This document shows, piece after piece, positions 47,890 to 60,990 of a stretch of DNA of 64,000 nt. Origin of the DNA: Aristolochia californica (taxonomy: Eukaryota > Streptophyta > Magnoliopsida > Piperales > Aristolochiaceae). The stretch spans positions 3,602,501-3,666,500 of the forward strand of contig JARWKL010000005.1 in the NCBI GenBank assembly GCA_029961685.1, read 5' to 3'. Below the pieces are notes generated by a model that saw only the letters and a program-made list of their open reading frames with translations, was not told where the DNA came from and did not search any database. Within the stretch, counting starts at the first letter, position 1, and each line of letters starts with the position of its first letter. Both the position numbers and the translations under genes were made by a program.

Positions 47890-49364
47890 TAGTGAATTAA
47901 GAAATTAAAATTAAAATTAAATAGGGTATGTAATAAAAAAATTATGTAAATTCATAATTTTAATGTAAAGTACAAACACTTAGCGAATCCAACCTAACCT
48001 AAGAGACTGGTCTGTTAATTATGGAAAGCCAAGTACCTAATCCAGTAGTGGTGGAGAGAACAACCTAGCTCAGACACATACCATAAGTAGTGTTCTTGGA
48101 AAATTCTCCTATTTTAAAGTTTTAATAATTATAATTTATACAAAGAGATGTTGACTCTCTTTAAGCTAGGTATAACTTAACACATGTTTTTTTACAATCA
48201 CAATCTCCCCAATAAATTAGTGTTATATTCTAGCTCTAGTTAACAATTGAATAGGTTTTAGATAAATCTTTCATAAATTAAAAATAAAAGAAAAACAAAT
48301 TACACCCACTTCTTTAGCAGTAGAATATCGAGTGAGTGAGCTTGTTTAGAATTCAATGCAAGGAAAAGAATGGAAAGAGTAGTGGAATTTTCAAGGATGA
48401 AATTCTTTCACTCTAAAGTACTTTTGAGAAGTTTTTTTAAGTTTGAGGATAAAAATTCAAATGATTTGCCAATAAAAGTTCATTAACTTCTCAATGCAAG
48501 GTTTAGTTGGGTATTTATAACTTCCCCAAGTCAAACTAGTCATTGTTTGCCAGTTTGCAAAAATTGATATATTGATTGATAGATCAATCGGTTATAACGA
48601 CTCTTTTTAGGTCAAAATGTGACTTATTGATTGATGGACTGATCGATCAATATGTTACCATTAGTCCTCAAAATTTAAGTTGATTGATTATTGCTGGGGA
48701 TGATCGATCGATCAAAATTCCCTTTGGTTGTGCAATGCAAGTATGATCGATCAGTAAAGTTCCTAAGATCAATCATGTTTAATATCCTTGATTGGCAAGA
48801 TTCTTTTTGATTGATCAATCTAGTGGGACGATCGATCATTTAATGTAAAATTTGTTTGCCTAGATAATATTGTGGCATCTTATGGATGATCGATATGCTT
48901 TATAGTCTTAGCCTACACCCTCTTGGATGATTGATCTTGGTAAAGGCTAATCGATTATCCTAGTGCCAATTCAACTAAATTGACTTGAAAATCATGGGAA
49001 TAATTTTGTCTAAGTGCTCTAATATGTTCTAAGATATGTATAACCTAAATTTCCATTTCACTATTGGACACAAAGAAGGGAGTTATGAATTTTCTCTTAT
49101 ATTTATGATAAAGTTTTGACGTATGACTTTTATACCTAAACTCTAGTCTTCTATTTGTCTTATTCCTTGTGGATGCTTCTTCAAGAGACGTTTTTCAATG
49201 TTGTTGAGGTCTTCAGTAGGCTTGATTGTTTTGGAAACTTTAGACCTTGAGATGCATTGACTCTTGAAGGTAAAATATTTGAAATACTTAGTTTTGTGAG
49301 TTATCATATCAATTAAATTTTGTTATCATCAAAAGCAATAAGGGAGTCAACCTATGGTCAATAA
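47890..49364 (-). mobile_element. GATCGATC-rich LTR, copy A
   Basis: Minus-oriented LTR of about 1.47 kb. The internal-side polypurine tract AAAAAAAGGGGGGAGA is at plus 49365-49380, and the LTR starts with TTATTGACCATAGG. Many short palindromic motifs such as GATCGATCGATCAA near 48702 and GACGATCGATCATT near 48827. It shares ordered blocks with copy B at 49676-50930. Confidence 0.7.
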
Positions 49365-49675
49365 TCTCCCCCCTTTTTTATGATGACAAAACTTGATATT
49401 GGAAAAATAAAAATATGAACTTTCCTAAGCTTTCGAGCCAAGTTAATTTACAATTTTGACATATGCTCCCCCTTAATTGTTGCATAGATTGGTTAAGTCC
49501 TTTTAAGTATCAATTTGCAATTTTTTGTGTACCTAGGGATTCTAGGTCCAATTTTTCATATTTTTCTCCCTCTTTTTGTCATACTAAAAAAAGATATTAA
49601 AAATACATAAGTGAATAATAAAAATGTGTGGCTCAAAAGTTATTTTGTATGTATATGCAAATGATTGCAAAAGAT
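49365..49675 (-). mobile_element. Short internal relic between two LTRs
   Basis: About 310 bases between LTR copies, beginning with the polypurine tract and with several TTTTTCTCCCTC-type runs. No frame. Most of the internal region is lost. Confidence 0.5.
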
Positions 49676-50930
49676 TTTAAATTAAAACTAAGTAGTGAGT
49701 GTAGTAAAAAATCATGCAAATTCACAATTTCAATATAAAGTAAACACGTACACACTATAGGATACGGGAATTTTTGTTATCAATGTTTCTCTGATACTAT
49801 TCATCGCCCAAGAACCTTTGCTTGGAAAATTTTACTATTTCAAAGCTTTAATAGCTGGAATTTACACAAAAAGATTTTAACTCCCTTTAAGTTCAATGCA
49901 TGTTTTTCACAATCACAATCCCCCAAAGTTATTGGTGCTAGATTCTAGCTCTAGCTAACCCTTTCTACGTAGATTGAATAGGTTCTAGATGAACCTTTCA
50001 TAAATTGAAAATAAAGAAAGGAAAACTTATACCCTTTACTTGGAGAATTCCTTCTCCTTGAGAGATCCAAGTTTCCACTTCTTTAGTAGCACAATATGGA
50101 GTGAAGGAGCTTATCTATAATGCAATGCAAAGAAATGAATGGAAAACATAGTGGAGTTTTTAAGGATGGGGCTTAGTTTTTCCCTTTAAAACACTTTTGA
50201 GAAGTTTTTCAAGTTTGAGGATAAAAGCTCAAAGGATTTGCCAGTAAATGTTCATAAATTTTTCAATGCACGGTTTAGTGAGGTATTTATAATTTTCCCA
50301 AGCCAAACTAGTCGTTTTTTGCCCGTTTGCAAAAATCAAGACATTAATTGATCAATCACTAATCGATCATAGCAACCCTTTTTGTGTCAAAATGTGACTT
50401 ATTGGACTAATCGATAAAAAATGTTAACATTGGTCTTCAAAAGTTAAGTTGATTGAACATTGATATAGGATGATCGATTAATCAGAATTTCCTCTATTTG
50501 TGCAATATAAGTATGATCAATTATTGAACTTCCTATGATCTATCATGCTTTATATCCCTGACTGACAAGATTCTTTCTAATCGATCAATCTGATGGGACG
50601 ATCGATCATTCCATGTAAATTTTGCTTGCTTGTACAATATTAATTGATCAATCATGCTTTATAGCATTATAAGGTTATGTTTTGGATGATCGATCAATCA
50701 ACTATGGTTGATCGATCATGCTTTATACTTGCCTTCACTCTCTTGGATGATTGATCACTGATCACTGACAAAGGCCGATGGATAATTCCAATGTCAATTC
50801 AATGAAATTAACTTTAAAAGCATGAAAATAATTTTGTCTAAATTGTCTAAATCCTCTAACATGTTCTAATATATGTATATAATGTTCATAAATATGTTTG
50901 TATTCAATGTATGACTTAAAACTTCATCTT
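49676..50930 (-). mobile_element. GATCGATC-rich LTR, copy B, truncated
   Basis: About 1.25 kb. Its ordered blocks match copy A (ATTCTAGCTCTAGCTAAC, CACTTCTTTAGTAGCA, CAATCTGATGGGACGATCGA). It lacks the final 400 bases present in copy A. Confidence 0.68.
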
Positions 50931-51790
50931 CGCTATTATACTCAAAGAACGGAGAAATGAATTCATTTGCCACTGAGTTTTGCTTGATGCATTTTAGGGG
51001 GAAAAATGTTTTCTTTTTCCTTGTTTTTCTTTTTTCCGCTGACGGTGAGTTTTCGAATTTTGGCAACTTGGGTTTGGGAGGGAAACGTGAATATAGAGGA
51101 GGAGAAAGCACAAGGTAAGGGGAAGTGGTATGCTGGGCGCGAATAACGAAAGAAATAATATGAAACGTCTCCGCCACTGCTGCGACTGTTCTCCAGTCTG
51201 GCCCATGCCGCCTGTCTGCTTTTGAGTCTGACCAAATCGAAAAAACCAGACACGGCGAAGAGAGGTGAGATCGTACTTGCAGTATGACGAAACCGCCGGC
51301 CGCCGTGAACTCGTTTTAGAGTTTGCGTCATGCGGATTACTTGCAGGCCGCAGCTTTCCAGCAGAAAATGTCTCGTCTTCTACATTATATTCGTGTCGTG
51401 TGGGTACTCGGTTTTATCGGTGACAACTCCTTGGGAAGTCGTCAGGAAAAACAGTTTTGTGCGGGTCCTGTCAATGTTACGAGAAGAAAGGAGAAGGACG
51501 TGGGATCATGCAAATGGTTTGAGTGGAACAACAAAAAGATGAGAGAATTTAGAAATTTTTAGACCTAACATCTCATAAAGATTTTCATGTTTACAAGTTC
51601 TTGATTGTGTTTTTTGGTCTCTGCATTTCTATTTGCTGGTCTCTACTTCCATCAGGAAAGTGTTCTCTCTCTTCCTTTGCTTTTTTAATTTTCAATACTT
51701 TGGAAAACATTGTTTTATTTCTTTTAATTTTCATAAAATGAGCCTGATTTGAGGAAGAAGATTAGAAGAGAATATGGGAGAGGGAAAAGA
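50931..51790. other. Unassigned open region between repeats and CPSF73-I
   Basis: The stretch 51000-51560 is richer in GC than its surroundings. It holds overlapping frames on both strands (plus 51323-51562 and 51330-51542; minus 50963-51331). None has a motif I recognise. It may be the remnant of a gene cut by the neighbouring repeats. Confidence 0.25.
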
Positions 51791-52400
51791 GAGAGGAGAT
51801 AATGGAATTAGAAAAAATAGTTATCCTATTTACAATAATAGGACCCTACACGTGGGAATCTTTTAACACTCCCCCTCGTATATTTGTAACTTCAAGTGTA
51901 TGTTTAAAAAAAAATATTGATCTTATGTGGCTTGAAAAGCAAATTTCTGATTGTCTTGCATTAATTTATCATGTTTTTTTTCGCATCTTGCTTGCACTCG
52001 TCATCCTGTTCTTATCTTGTTTTCCCTTTTACTTGGATATTTTGGTCACATAAAATTTGATTACTATAAGACGTGAAATTCTTTATTATTGGTTACCTTT
52101 TTTTTATAATTCTTCTTTTACTTCTCCCGGAAATTGGAAATCTTTTTGTTCTTTGCCGAGAGACCCTATTTGCACAAAATAATAGTGAGTGAAGAATCAC
52201 CCTTAATGACAAAACTCTAACTCTAGTATGAAATAGCCACTCAAATTTAAAGGTAGTCCAACTTATTTCAAGATAATGAAAAGAGTTTACTCACTTTTTA
52301 AGAACAACTCAAAAATATCCCTTGGGTAAAAGAACCCAATATTTGTTTGTACATTGCGAAAACATTCCTTTACTTCAACTTTGTAAAGCTTTTTGTAAGA
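51790..52400. mobile_element. Fragment of the TGTTGAA-LTR non-coding element
   Basis: Similar to 40190-40700: TTTTAACACTCCCCCTCGTA, TTTGGTCACATAAAA, CTTTTACTTCTCCC, GAGACCC...TGCACAAAATAATAGTGAG, CTTGGGTAAAAG. No coding capacity. Confidence 0.55.
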
Positions 52401-52742
52401 ATGAAGCTTGAAGAAAGGAAAGCAATTTGGTTCAACAGCCTGATGGTGTAAGCAAAGCTTTTGGAGCAGCTAAATAAATGTTCTTTCATTCATCTGTTAG
52501 GATAAGGACAACAAAAAAACACATCATAATGTTCACTGTGATTCAAATACAGGACAAGTAATTTACATTTCATGGAAGACATTCTTAATATCCTTCGCCC
52601 TCTCTCTCAAAGTAAAGGTACAGCAAATTTCAAGAGAGATAATTGACCTGCCTGCTAGGATCATGTGTTTAGTCTCCAGAGGTAACTTGACACTACAAGG
52701 GCCAAGGGCTATCTCAAAATTTCACTTGAAATACTCAAGACT

Positions 52743-55725
52743 TCAAGATACTGTTAGTGGAATTGGCTTCACAGCACTCAGAATCCGTCTAAACGCTGTC
52801 TTCACCCTTTCCTTCAGAACCTCATTATCGCACTCAACATCCCCATTCTTACCATCAACACGTGCCACATTCCCATCAACAGTCACAACCAACTTGCCTT
52901 CTTCTCCCATCTTTACATCACCAAACAGTGAAACCAGTAATGCATAAACCACCTTCTCTGCTGCTTTCCCCATTTCCTCTTCCGTCTTGGTCTCTGTCAC
53001 AGTCACCTTTGGACCATCACGACTGATGTTCAGAATAACTGCAACAACTGAGTCAGAAACCATATCACTTACTGGGTCTGAACTCCACTGCACCGACAAA
53101 TGTTTCTCAGACTCTTGCTTTATTGTTACCCTCTCATGTACCACTAAGGTGGGAACCTCAGGTGGTGGATCCTCTGGTGACTCAACGCTCTCATAGATTT
53201 GATTTAGCCGGTGCTTGATCACACTAAAGGCCCCAGAATAAGGAACAGAAATTCTTTGAGTGATGTTTGCTGTTGATAGCTGTGAGAATACATGCAGATC
53301 GTCTGGGGCCATAATCTGATAAGTAAAACCCTTTTTCACAAGAAGCCCACTAACCATTTCACCAGGCTCTGGTGTTTTTTCTGCTAATCTGCCAATTGTT
53401 TTGGCCATCTTTTCTGAGTTGAAGTACATCTCGATTGACTGGCAATTCTTGGGTGCCATTATTTTCACATTTTTATCAGCGAACTTGGTGATGAGTTTCT
53501 GTTGGAGCCTACCCATTTCATTGGCTTCCCCATGCACTAGAACTATATTTGGTGGCATCAACTCCTTCAGAAATGTACTTGTCTGGGCAAAATCAGCATG
53601 GGCAGAAAACGAAATGTAATGGACTTGCATGTTTAGGGGAGCAGTTAGACCATTCATGAGGGTAACTTCCTTCGGTTCATTTATTATGGTTTTGGCTAAT
53701 GTCCCTTCCACCACATACCCAGGTAACACACATGCATTCCTCTTATCTGAACACCACTTATCAAATAGCTGCCTTGAGAGTCCACTTTGAAGGCCACCGG
53801 GGCTAGCCATCACCACAGATGGACCCACATCATCGAAGTTTTCAATACTTTTCAATGGGGAAATATGCTTGAAATCAAAGGGGTTTGAGTTAGCAAATTG
53901 GTTACGGATCCTGTCATTCATGGAATTGATATAGGTCTGATAGACAGCTATGCATCTCTTGGCAAGGGGAGAAGCATAGTAAATGGGGATATTGTGAAGG
54001 TCAGGGTGATTTGACCAATACTCATCTAAAATAAGAAGAAGCTCTTGGGCTCGTCCAAGGGCAAAGGCTGGTATAAGAACACGACCTCCTTGAGAAATAG
54101 TGGAGTGGATCACATCAGTAAACCGTTTCTCTCGGACAAGCCTTGGTTGGTGGAGTTGGACTCCATAGGTAGACTCTATTATGCAGATGTCAGGAGAAAA
54201 TTCTGGGATCTCAGCCGCACGAAGATGGCGATCTTCTTCACATGAGTAATCTCCAGTGTACAGCAATCGCACACCAGCAATGTCAACCATGAACATGGCC
54301 GCACCAAGCACATGCCCAGCAGTGTAACACCAGAAGCGAATTCCATTTACTTCTTGAGTCTGATGGAAATCAATAACCTGCAGACACAAGAATGAGTTGT
54401 TTTGGATTTAGAAACTGCTTCTTCAAAAGAGAAGGATTGATGGGTTAAAAGCAAAATCAGAGAGAGGATTTCCATCTGCCCTTGAAGAGAAACCTTGTGG
54501 GTCTATCTGCTGTGGCAAGAGAGAAGCAGAGAATTGCAGAAGAAAGAAACAAGGGAAGATAAGAAGAAAAGGAGAAGAGAATTTAATGTCCAATCACGTT
54601 CCAGAAAGTGGTATTAAGTGAATCATTCTGTATGCAATTTCATTTTTTAAACCCGTCAATAAACCTTTTTCTCCTGAAGTGTCAACAAAGTAAGTTTTGA
54701 ATGTAATTCCAAAGAACAAAAGATCATTTGTGCTTCTAGTCTGTAAAAGACACATTTTCAAATATAAGCCTTTAACCTGTTAATCCTATTAGAGTGCACG
54801 AGAGGATAAAAATAAATGTCTGCACTGCTGTAAGCACAGACCTAGATAAAAGAATATACCTCAATCTTTTCCATGGAGCGCAGAATATCTTGTTCATCAA
54901 ACAGCATATCCTCAACTGAAACTTTACTCACTTTCACATAATCTGAAAGTAGGAGTCTGTAGATAGCTTTTGTCGCATGGGTCATAAAAACCCGGCCTCT
55001 GAATGTGGTCTGATACCAGCAAAACAGCCAAATCAACATATATCAACAACATGTAAAAAGTGATAAGATTTGCCGGCATGGATTTACCTTCTCCAGGAAA
55101 TATGGCAAGGATGCAGCATGATCAAGGTGAAAGCTGAAAATATAGTCAGAGACAAAATCAGAGCAAAATCTAGGATATACATCTATGAAAAAGGAGAGCT
55201 ACAAAACCATTGAAATTTGATTTGAGTAGGGAAAGATTTAAAAGTTTCAACCCCACTGACATGGAGCAGTGAGGAACCACCATTATGATAAGGAGATATT
55301 GGGCAAAATAAATGCACACCGCGCACAGCCCATTGAAGAGTATCGCTGAAGAAATATCAAACGATAACAGATAAAAGTTATACATACTGAGTAACGAGAA
55401 GCACATCAATGGTGGATGGATCAATTTCATCAAAGTAAGGCAAAGCCGCCATTCCCGAGTAAGCCGGATGTATTCCACAATCGAACTGCCAAAAGTAATA
55501 TACCAAGAAAAGCTATAAGAAGCCATTTGTATCAAAAGATCAAACCATCCAAATCCTTCACGAGGTATAACATACCAAAACGATTTTGCCTTTATAAGAC
55601 ATGTAAACACACGACCTGCCCACTTCATTTCCTGCACCTAATGGAGTGATTATAAGCTGATCTCCTTCCCTCGACGCCGTCGAATCTCGTCTTTTCAGAG
55701 TGGTGGCTATGCCCGTTGATGCCAT
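52743..55725 (-). CDS. CPSF73-I: CPSF73-I, pre-mRNA 3' end endonuclease
   Basis: Five exons: 55576-55725, 55388-55485, 55088-55133, 54860-55009 and 52743-54377, with phases intact, giving 692 residues as expected for plant CPSF73-I. Catalytic subunit of the cleavage and polyadenylation specificity factor; cuts pre-mRNA before poly-A addition in the nucleus. The metallo-beta-lactamase signature [14 protein letters not shown] starts at about residue 82 (H83, H85, D87, H88). It is followed by [29 protein letters not shown], the beta-CASP stretch ([34 protein letters not shown]) and [12 protein letters not shown]. The C-terminal CPSF73/CPSF100 domain ends KPIPLTVS. All metal ligands that can be checked are present, so the gene appears functional. 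The first four exons are short; the last is 1.6 kb. Confidence 0.97.
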
Positions 55726-56166
55726 ATTTCCAAAGGTAAGAAATCGCTTTCTCCGATTAAATGCAGAAGAAAAAGCTCAAAAATCTGCGTGGGATACAGG
55801 CTTTGAGCAACTGAAAGCGGAAATCTGAAATGAACCCGAAATTAAAATGCACAACTCAGCATACACACAGCTAAAACCCTAGTTAAGGATAAGAGAAGAA
55901 AATTACAGAACCTCAGACATTTTGCGGATTTAAATGAGACCCGCGAAAGATCATAAAAGAGGAATGCAAATCTAATTTTGAAATCGTGACGCTAATACGA
56001 ATGCCCTTGCAAAGGAGAATAAACCCTAAAACATCGTAGGCATATGGAGTGAGCTATAGGGCACATTGCATTCAAAACATGTTTTACCGTTGCATCGATA
56101 ATAACACATTAGAACTCGAGGAGTTGTTGTAAACCGAGGAATAGGTGCAACCCAGATGCAGTCTTT
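55726..56166. other. 5' flank of CPSF73-I
   Basis: Leader and promoter region of the minus-strand CPSF73-I gene. No TATA box is clear. The Harbinger-like copy 3 starts about 440 bases upstream of the ATG. Confidence 0.4.
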
Positions 56167-58027
56167 GGGGTTGGGGGAGCTTCAGCTGTATTACTCAATT
56201 TATTTCCTACGTCGTTAGTGGAGTACCAGACTTCAAGTCATCTCGATGACTAAGATGAAGTTGAATATCATCTCCATGTTATAATTTAAGGAATCTGGTT
56301 TCCAACCTTTTTTTCCAATCATCCAGATGAAGCAAACGTCCAGGTTCGAACCCTTGACATTTTTTTTTTCCGTCTCTCTCGCTCTCTTCTCATTTTCATT
56401 TTTTTCTCCCTCTCTCCAGCCCCCCCTCTCTCGTCTCCTTGCACCCCCGACGTCTTTGCTCCCTCTTTTCTCTCGGACTCGCTCTTCGGCCTCCGTCTCT
56501 CGGTCTTCTCCTTTTCATTTTGTTCGTCCTCTCTCGTCTCCGTGCACCCCCGAGGTCTCTGCTCCCTCTCTTCTCTCGTACTCGCACTCCGGTCTCCCTC
56601 TCTTGCTTCTCCCTCTCCGCCTCCCTCTCTTCTCTCTCTTCTCCCTCTCTTTTCCCTTTCGGCCTCCCACTTCCTTCTCCCTCTCGCTATTCTCTTTCCC
56701 CAAAATACCTTCCGATTTCGTTCAATTTTCCCCATTTTGATTTTGATTTTCTTCGATTTTGACATTTGGGCATCAATTGCTTAATTTCTACTTCGATGAG
56801 GCATCAATTTCCCCATTCAGCTTCGATTTCACCCTTAGGCTTCGGTTTTCCTCTAATTTAAGAAGGTATGGTTAAACCCTAATTTTTTTTATATTAAATT
56901 AGTTTTGTATTTGATTTAATTTTAGTTTCAATGCCTACTTTGGGGTTATTTGTGCATAATTGTGGGATTTAGAGGAATTACTTCTGGCCAACCATGCACA
57001 TATTAGAACGCTTATCATACCCTCCAAGAAATTGGTTCCCATGAAGGTCCAACTGCATTGTTTAAAGGAATTACTACAAATATACTATCAGGGATGGCTG
57101 GTGTTGGAGTCCTGGCAGGATATGATCAGCTGCATCACATTGCTTCCAAATATGGCTATGGTTTTGATCAATCCCTCAGAGCTTTGAAATGACAAGAGTG
57201 AAGTTCCTTGTTTGCACATCTGTTTCTAAATTGCTTCTTGCAAACTGAGGGTGGGTTGTAAGGCATTGAGCCTCTGTATACATAAGCCTTCACTAGCTCC
57301 TGTCAAATGTAAATATGGCTTTGTACTTTAATTGTTACATGAAGTAAAATTAGATGCATTTATTTGATGGTCACACTGGTCTGGAATTCGTCTTCTGTGC
57401 TATTTCCTTGTTGTATGTTATGAGCTGACTATCAAGGGAAATTTTTAACTAACATTTTGTCATTCTTATAATCATTCTTCATGCTCAGTTCTTTATTGGA
57501 TCTCAGTCAGTTTAAGAGGTGGACACTGATTCCCAAATTTCAACTTTTCTTATACACTCAGTTCATGTTAGCCAAATTCTTCTTTAGATAAGAGTCTCTA
57601 AGCTTTGCAATATTAAAATTTGGAATTAAGAGGACTATATAGGGGATTTGGGGTTTCAATTACTAGAATCACCATTTATAGGGGACTATAAATAGTAATC
57701 ATTAACTAATATAATATATTATTCAATTAATTAGTATATTAATATATTTTAGTTATACATTAAATTAGTTATTCGTGTAGTAATAATATTTGTTTTACCT
57801 AATTTAATATTTAAGTATTATATTTTAATTAAGTATACTATTACAACTTACTAATTCTCTTATTTTCCACATTTTTCTCATTTGGGGGGCATTAATACTG
57901 GAAACTGTTTTCCAGTGCACATAAACTCGTCCACACTAACACCCAGTTCGAAGATAAAGTTCATGTAGATGCATGAAATGAAGATGAAGATGAACTGCAA
58001 ATTTTCGTTTTGTTGACTAACCCCTCC
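56167..58027. mobile_element. Harbinger-like non-autonomous element, copy 3 (divergent)
   Basis: About 1.86 kb, same orientation as copy 1. The left end is degenerate (GGGGTTGGGGGAGCTTCAGC) but aligns with copy 1 through TATTACTCA and GTTAGTGGAGT...CTTCAAGTCAT. Then a CT-rich block with two tandem units of about 97 bases (TGCACCCCCGACGTCTTTGC / TGCACCCCCGAGGTCTCTGC), an AT-rich block, the palindrome arms ACTGGAAA / TTTCCAGT near 57897-57916, and right end GTTGACTAACCCCTCC. Extra sequence at 56870-57600 is absent from the other copies. Confidence 0.75.
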
Positions 58028-58834
58028 TTTATGAGATGAGCTATGAAATCCTTTGAAGATATACAAGGAAATTTTCCTTACCACCTATATAATCTTAGCA
58101 TTTTCAACTCAACTAAGTTTTTAAAAAATAATCCTTTCAAACTTTCTTTGTTTTGTGAAATTCTCTCTAAAATTTATTGCCATTTTGAAAGCATTACTAC
58201 AACAAATATTGGGAGTATTTACTATAATTGTTGTAGCAAACTACGACAGACTCCATTGTATCATAGGACAAGATTTGTTATCGATGTAATCAACAAACTT
58301 AAGAATTAAACTAGGGTAATTATTCCTTAAGAAAATTATATAATATGCACCAAAAAATTACCCCTGTTTTTACCTGAGCCAATTAATTGACATGATTCAC
58401 TTGAAGTGTAATTCATTGTACACTTAATCTAATAAAGAAAATAATGCGTGGACTAACCCCGCAAAGCGGACGAAAGAGGTTATAAAGAAGGAAATTTGCC
58501 TACTTGTGTGAAAGTTTTCTCGATCGAACGGCAGAGAGAAAGCAAGAGCATTTTAAGGCCACAAACAGGTGAGCGCACCTGATCATCCCCCGTATATCCA
58601 GATTTTTCTTGGTCACGTGAAAGATTTCCGAGTAAGAGTTCAAGAATTGGACGGTGCAGTGTATTTCTGGGATTTATTTGAATATTAACGATGTTCAAGA
58701 ATTTTCTTTGTCTCCTTCATTTTTTTCTATCAGTTTATATTTCGGATATAAACATTAGTTGGTGCAGGATTTACGCTGTTGGCAATTGGCATCTTCCTTG
58801 CATTCTCAGAATCCAATTGTTTCACTGACTTGTT
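58028..58834. other. 5' region and leader of BLOS1
   Basis: AT-rich promoter region and 5' UTR with a probable intron at 58569-58767. A frame at 58043-58309 has no family match. Confidence 0.4.
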
Positions 58835-60477
58835 ATGGAGAAACCAAAAGCACCCGTAGGGAGACTAGAATCAGAGTTGTTGCAGATTGTTGATCAGCAC
58901 AATCAAACCTCCCTTCGCATACGAGATCAAACAGGTCTGCGCTTTCGTTAATCTGTTGTTATATTTTCTGACGTTTCTTGTTGCATTTAATCATTCTTGG
59001 ACTCTGTTTACTTCAATTTCAACTGGAGCCTAATGACCTAACTCTAGAAAGAGAGGTCCTTCATTTACTCTCTGAAGGAAACAAAAACCTATATTTAGAT
59101 GGAGGCAACGCGGCTGCACTGTAACTTAAAAATTAATGATAGTTTGAATGGCTTAGGAGTACACTTTTTTTTTCTGTTGGGATTAGTAAATCCATGAGAG
59201 TCAAATTGGTGAATTGTCAAATCCATTTCCGTTTTCTTAGAGAAAGAGGTAACATTCTGCTACAGGAGCAATTTGTGGCAAGCAAAATGTATGTACAGGT
59301 ATGCCCGTTACCTTTGTCAACAGGCATAACAGCATAACAGAAAAAAATTTGCATAGAACTGCATTTTTTGTTACAGTGTTTATCTCTCTTTTTCCTCATG
59401 GGTCGGTGATTGTTCTCATTCAAGTGCAGTACACTATGTTATATACAGAAAAATCAAAGAAGGAAGCAATAAGAAGTGCAATTCATGTTTCACAGCTCCT
59501 AGTAGACTCTGTAAATGGAGGAGCAGAAGATATCTTCGTAAATGAGAAGCATATTGAGTTTGAGATCCGTTCGTTGATTTGTGCTATTATGCGCTACTCG
59601 AAGCAAACAAATCAGTGGCTTGCGGCCACTCGTGCTCTGAACACTGCTTTGAAGGTACTTCCTTTGGTACTGTTATGTTCTTTTCTTTAAACTTCATAAC
59701 TCCAGTGCCTGGTGTGACATAAATTGTGTAACTATAGTTTAGTTTAATACTACCAATTGTGCACATGGGATTGATCGCATTTTTATCTCATGACTTATCT
59801 CCACATATTTGCCGTCCATAGCTCAGAACATACTGTAAGTCGTTTACTTCACTTTGGGCCTCTCATTCATTATTTCTTACCTTGTTCTTTACGGATGCTA
59901 TTTTCTGGTTCTTTTCATGCAAGCTTGGTTCAACCCTGCATACCTTGTCTATCATTTTCTTCACTTTGTCATCCATAGCTTTCTATGAAGTATTTTTATA
60001 ACTTTGAACCCTTTCATTTACTATTTCTTACCTAATCCTGTACGGATGCTATTTTCTGGTTCTTTTCATGCAAAGCTTGGTATGACCCTGCAAACATCCA
60101 ATCCCTATTATGTTCATTTCAACTCATTTCCATGTGTTGGTTTGATTTTGGCTGTTGAGGTCTCTGAAATAGGTAGCTGACGATTATTAAATTTCTCATA
60201 AGTCATCCAATTGGGCTGCTCCAATTTAAAAGCATTAAAGCTATGTAGTTGTGAACTTTGTTGTATTGAGGTAGGTCTAGTTTTTTTGTTAGTTATAGGC
60301 TGAAGCTGTCAGATATTAATTTTAGGTTATGGTATTGATGTCTATCTGCTGTTATTCATATTGCGTTGCCATGTTTCTGGGATATAGGAGATAGGCGACT
60401 TCGAGAACTGGGTGAAAACTATGGACTATGACTGCAAAAGCATAACCGCTGCTGTCTGCAACATTCACCAAACATAA
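58835..60477 (+). CDS. BLOS1: BLOC-1 subunit 1 (BLOS1/GCN5L1 family)
   Basis: Three coding exons: 58835-58934, 59449-59654 and 60388-60477, giving 131 residues. Key segments: LLQIVDQHNQTSLRIRDQT, then EKSKKEAIRSAIHVSQLLVD, VNGGAEDIFVNEKHIEFEIR, QTNQWLAATRALNTALKEIG and the C-terminal DFENWVKTMDYDCKSITAAV. This matches plant BLOS1, which in Arabidopsis works in endosomal sorting of cargo such as PIN auxin carriers. A likely 5' UTR intron runs 58569-58767 (CAG|GTGAGC to TGCAG|GATT). The protein is helical throughout, without membrane segments. It is slightly shorter at the N terminus than the Arabidopsis protein; no in-frame upstream ATG was found to extend it. Confidence 0.95.
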
Positions 60478-60990
60478 TTTCTAGTGTGAGGCTGACTTGG
60501 AATAGCAGTTAGTGAAAGTTGTAAGTTGTTCTGTGTTGCCGTAAAAATTTCAACGTAAGATTTATTTGGAATTGTTACTGTGACATATGTGGATAACAAA
60601 GCAATATTGTTCCTCTCAAGCTTCAAATTTCTTTATTCCTATCAGAGTTATTGTAGAAGAAATGCCTCACTGCAGAATATGCATCTGTAGTAAAATAAAA
60701 TCATCCAAAACACAACACAAGAATTTCTCTTGTTTTGTTTCTGAAATGGATTTTCTCCTCTCTTGCTTATGGATTTTAGCCCATTGTAAGGCTTCCACAA
60801 AGTTTTAATCCTTGGGCTGATGACCTAAAGATATTGTTAAGTGGGTGAAGAATATGATATTCTAATGGAACCCAATGTTATATCCTCGTTAATGTTTTAT
60901 TATGAAGAACCTGTGTCATAAACTTGATAATGCATTACATCAAGGTGAGGTTAATGACGTAGAATTCTTGTAGGAACAGTTGAAAAAAGT
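60478..60990. other. 3' flank of BLOS1
   Basis: Probable 3' UTR and spacer. No recognisable gene or repeat. Confidence 0.4.

Noticed and set aside
48540..50780. CRISPR-like array from repeated GATCGATCA units
   Set aside because: Units are short, unevenly spaced and variable, and lie inside plant LTRs; there are no cas genes.
56319..56784. Several frames of 60-148 codons on both strands
   Set aside because: Same cause: CT-rich tandem repeats in Harbinger-like copy 3 keep all frames open.
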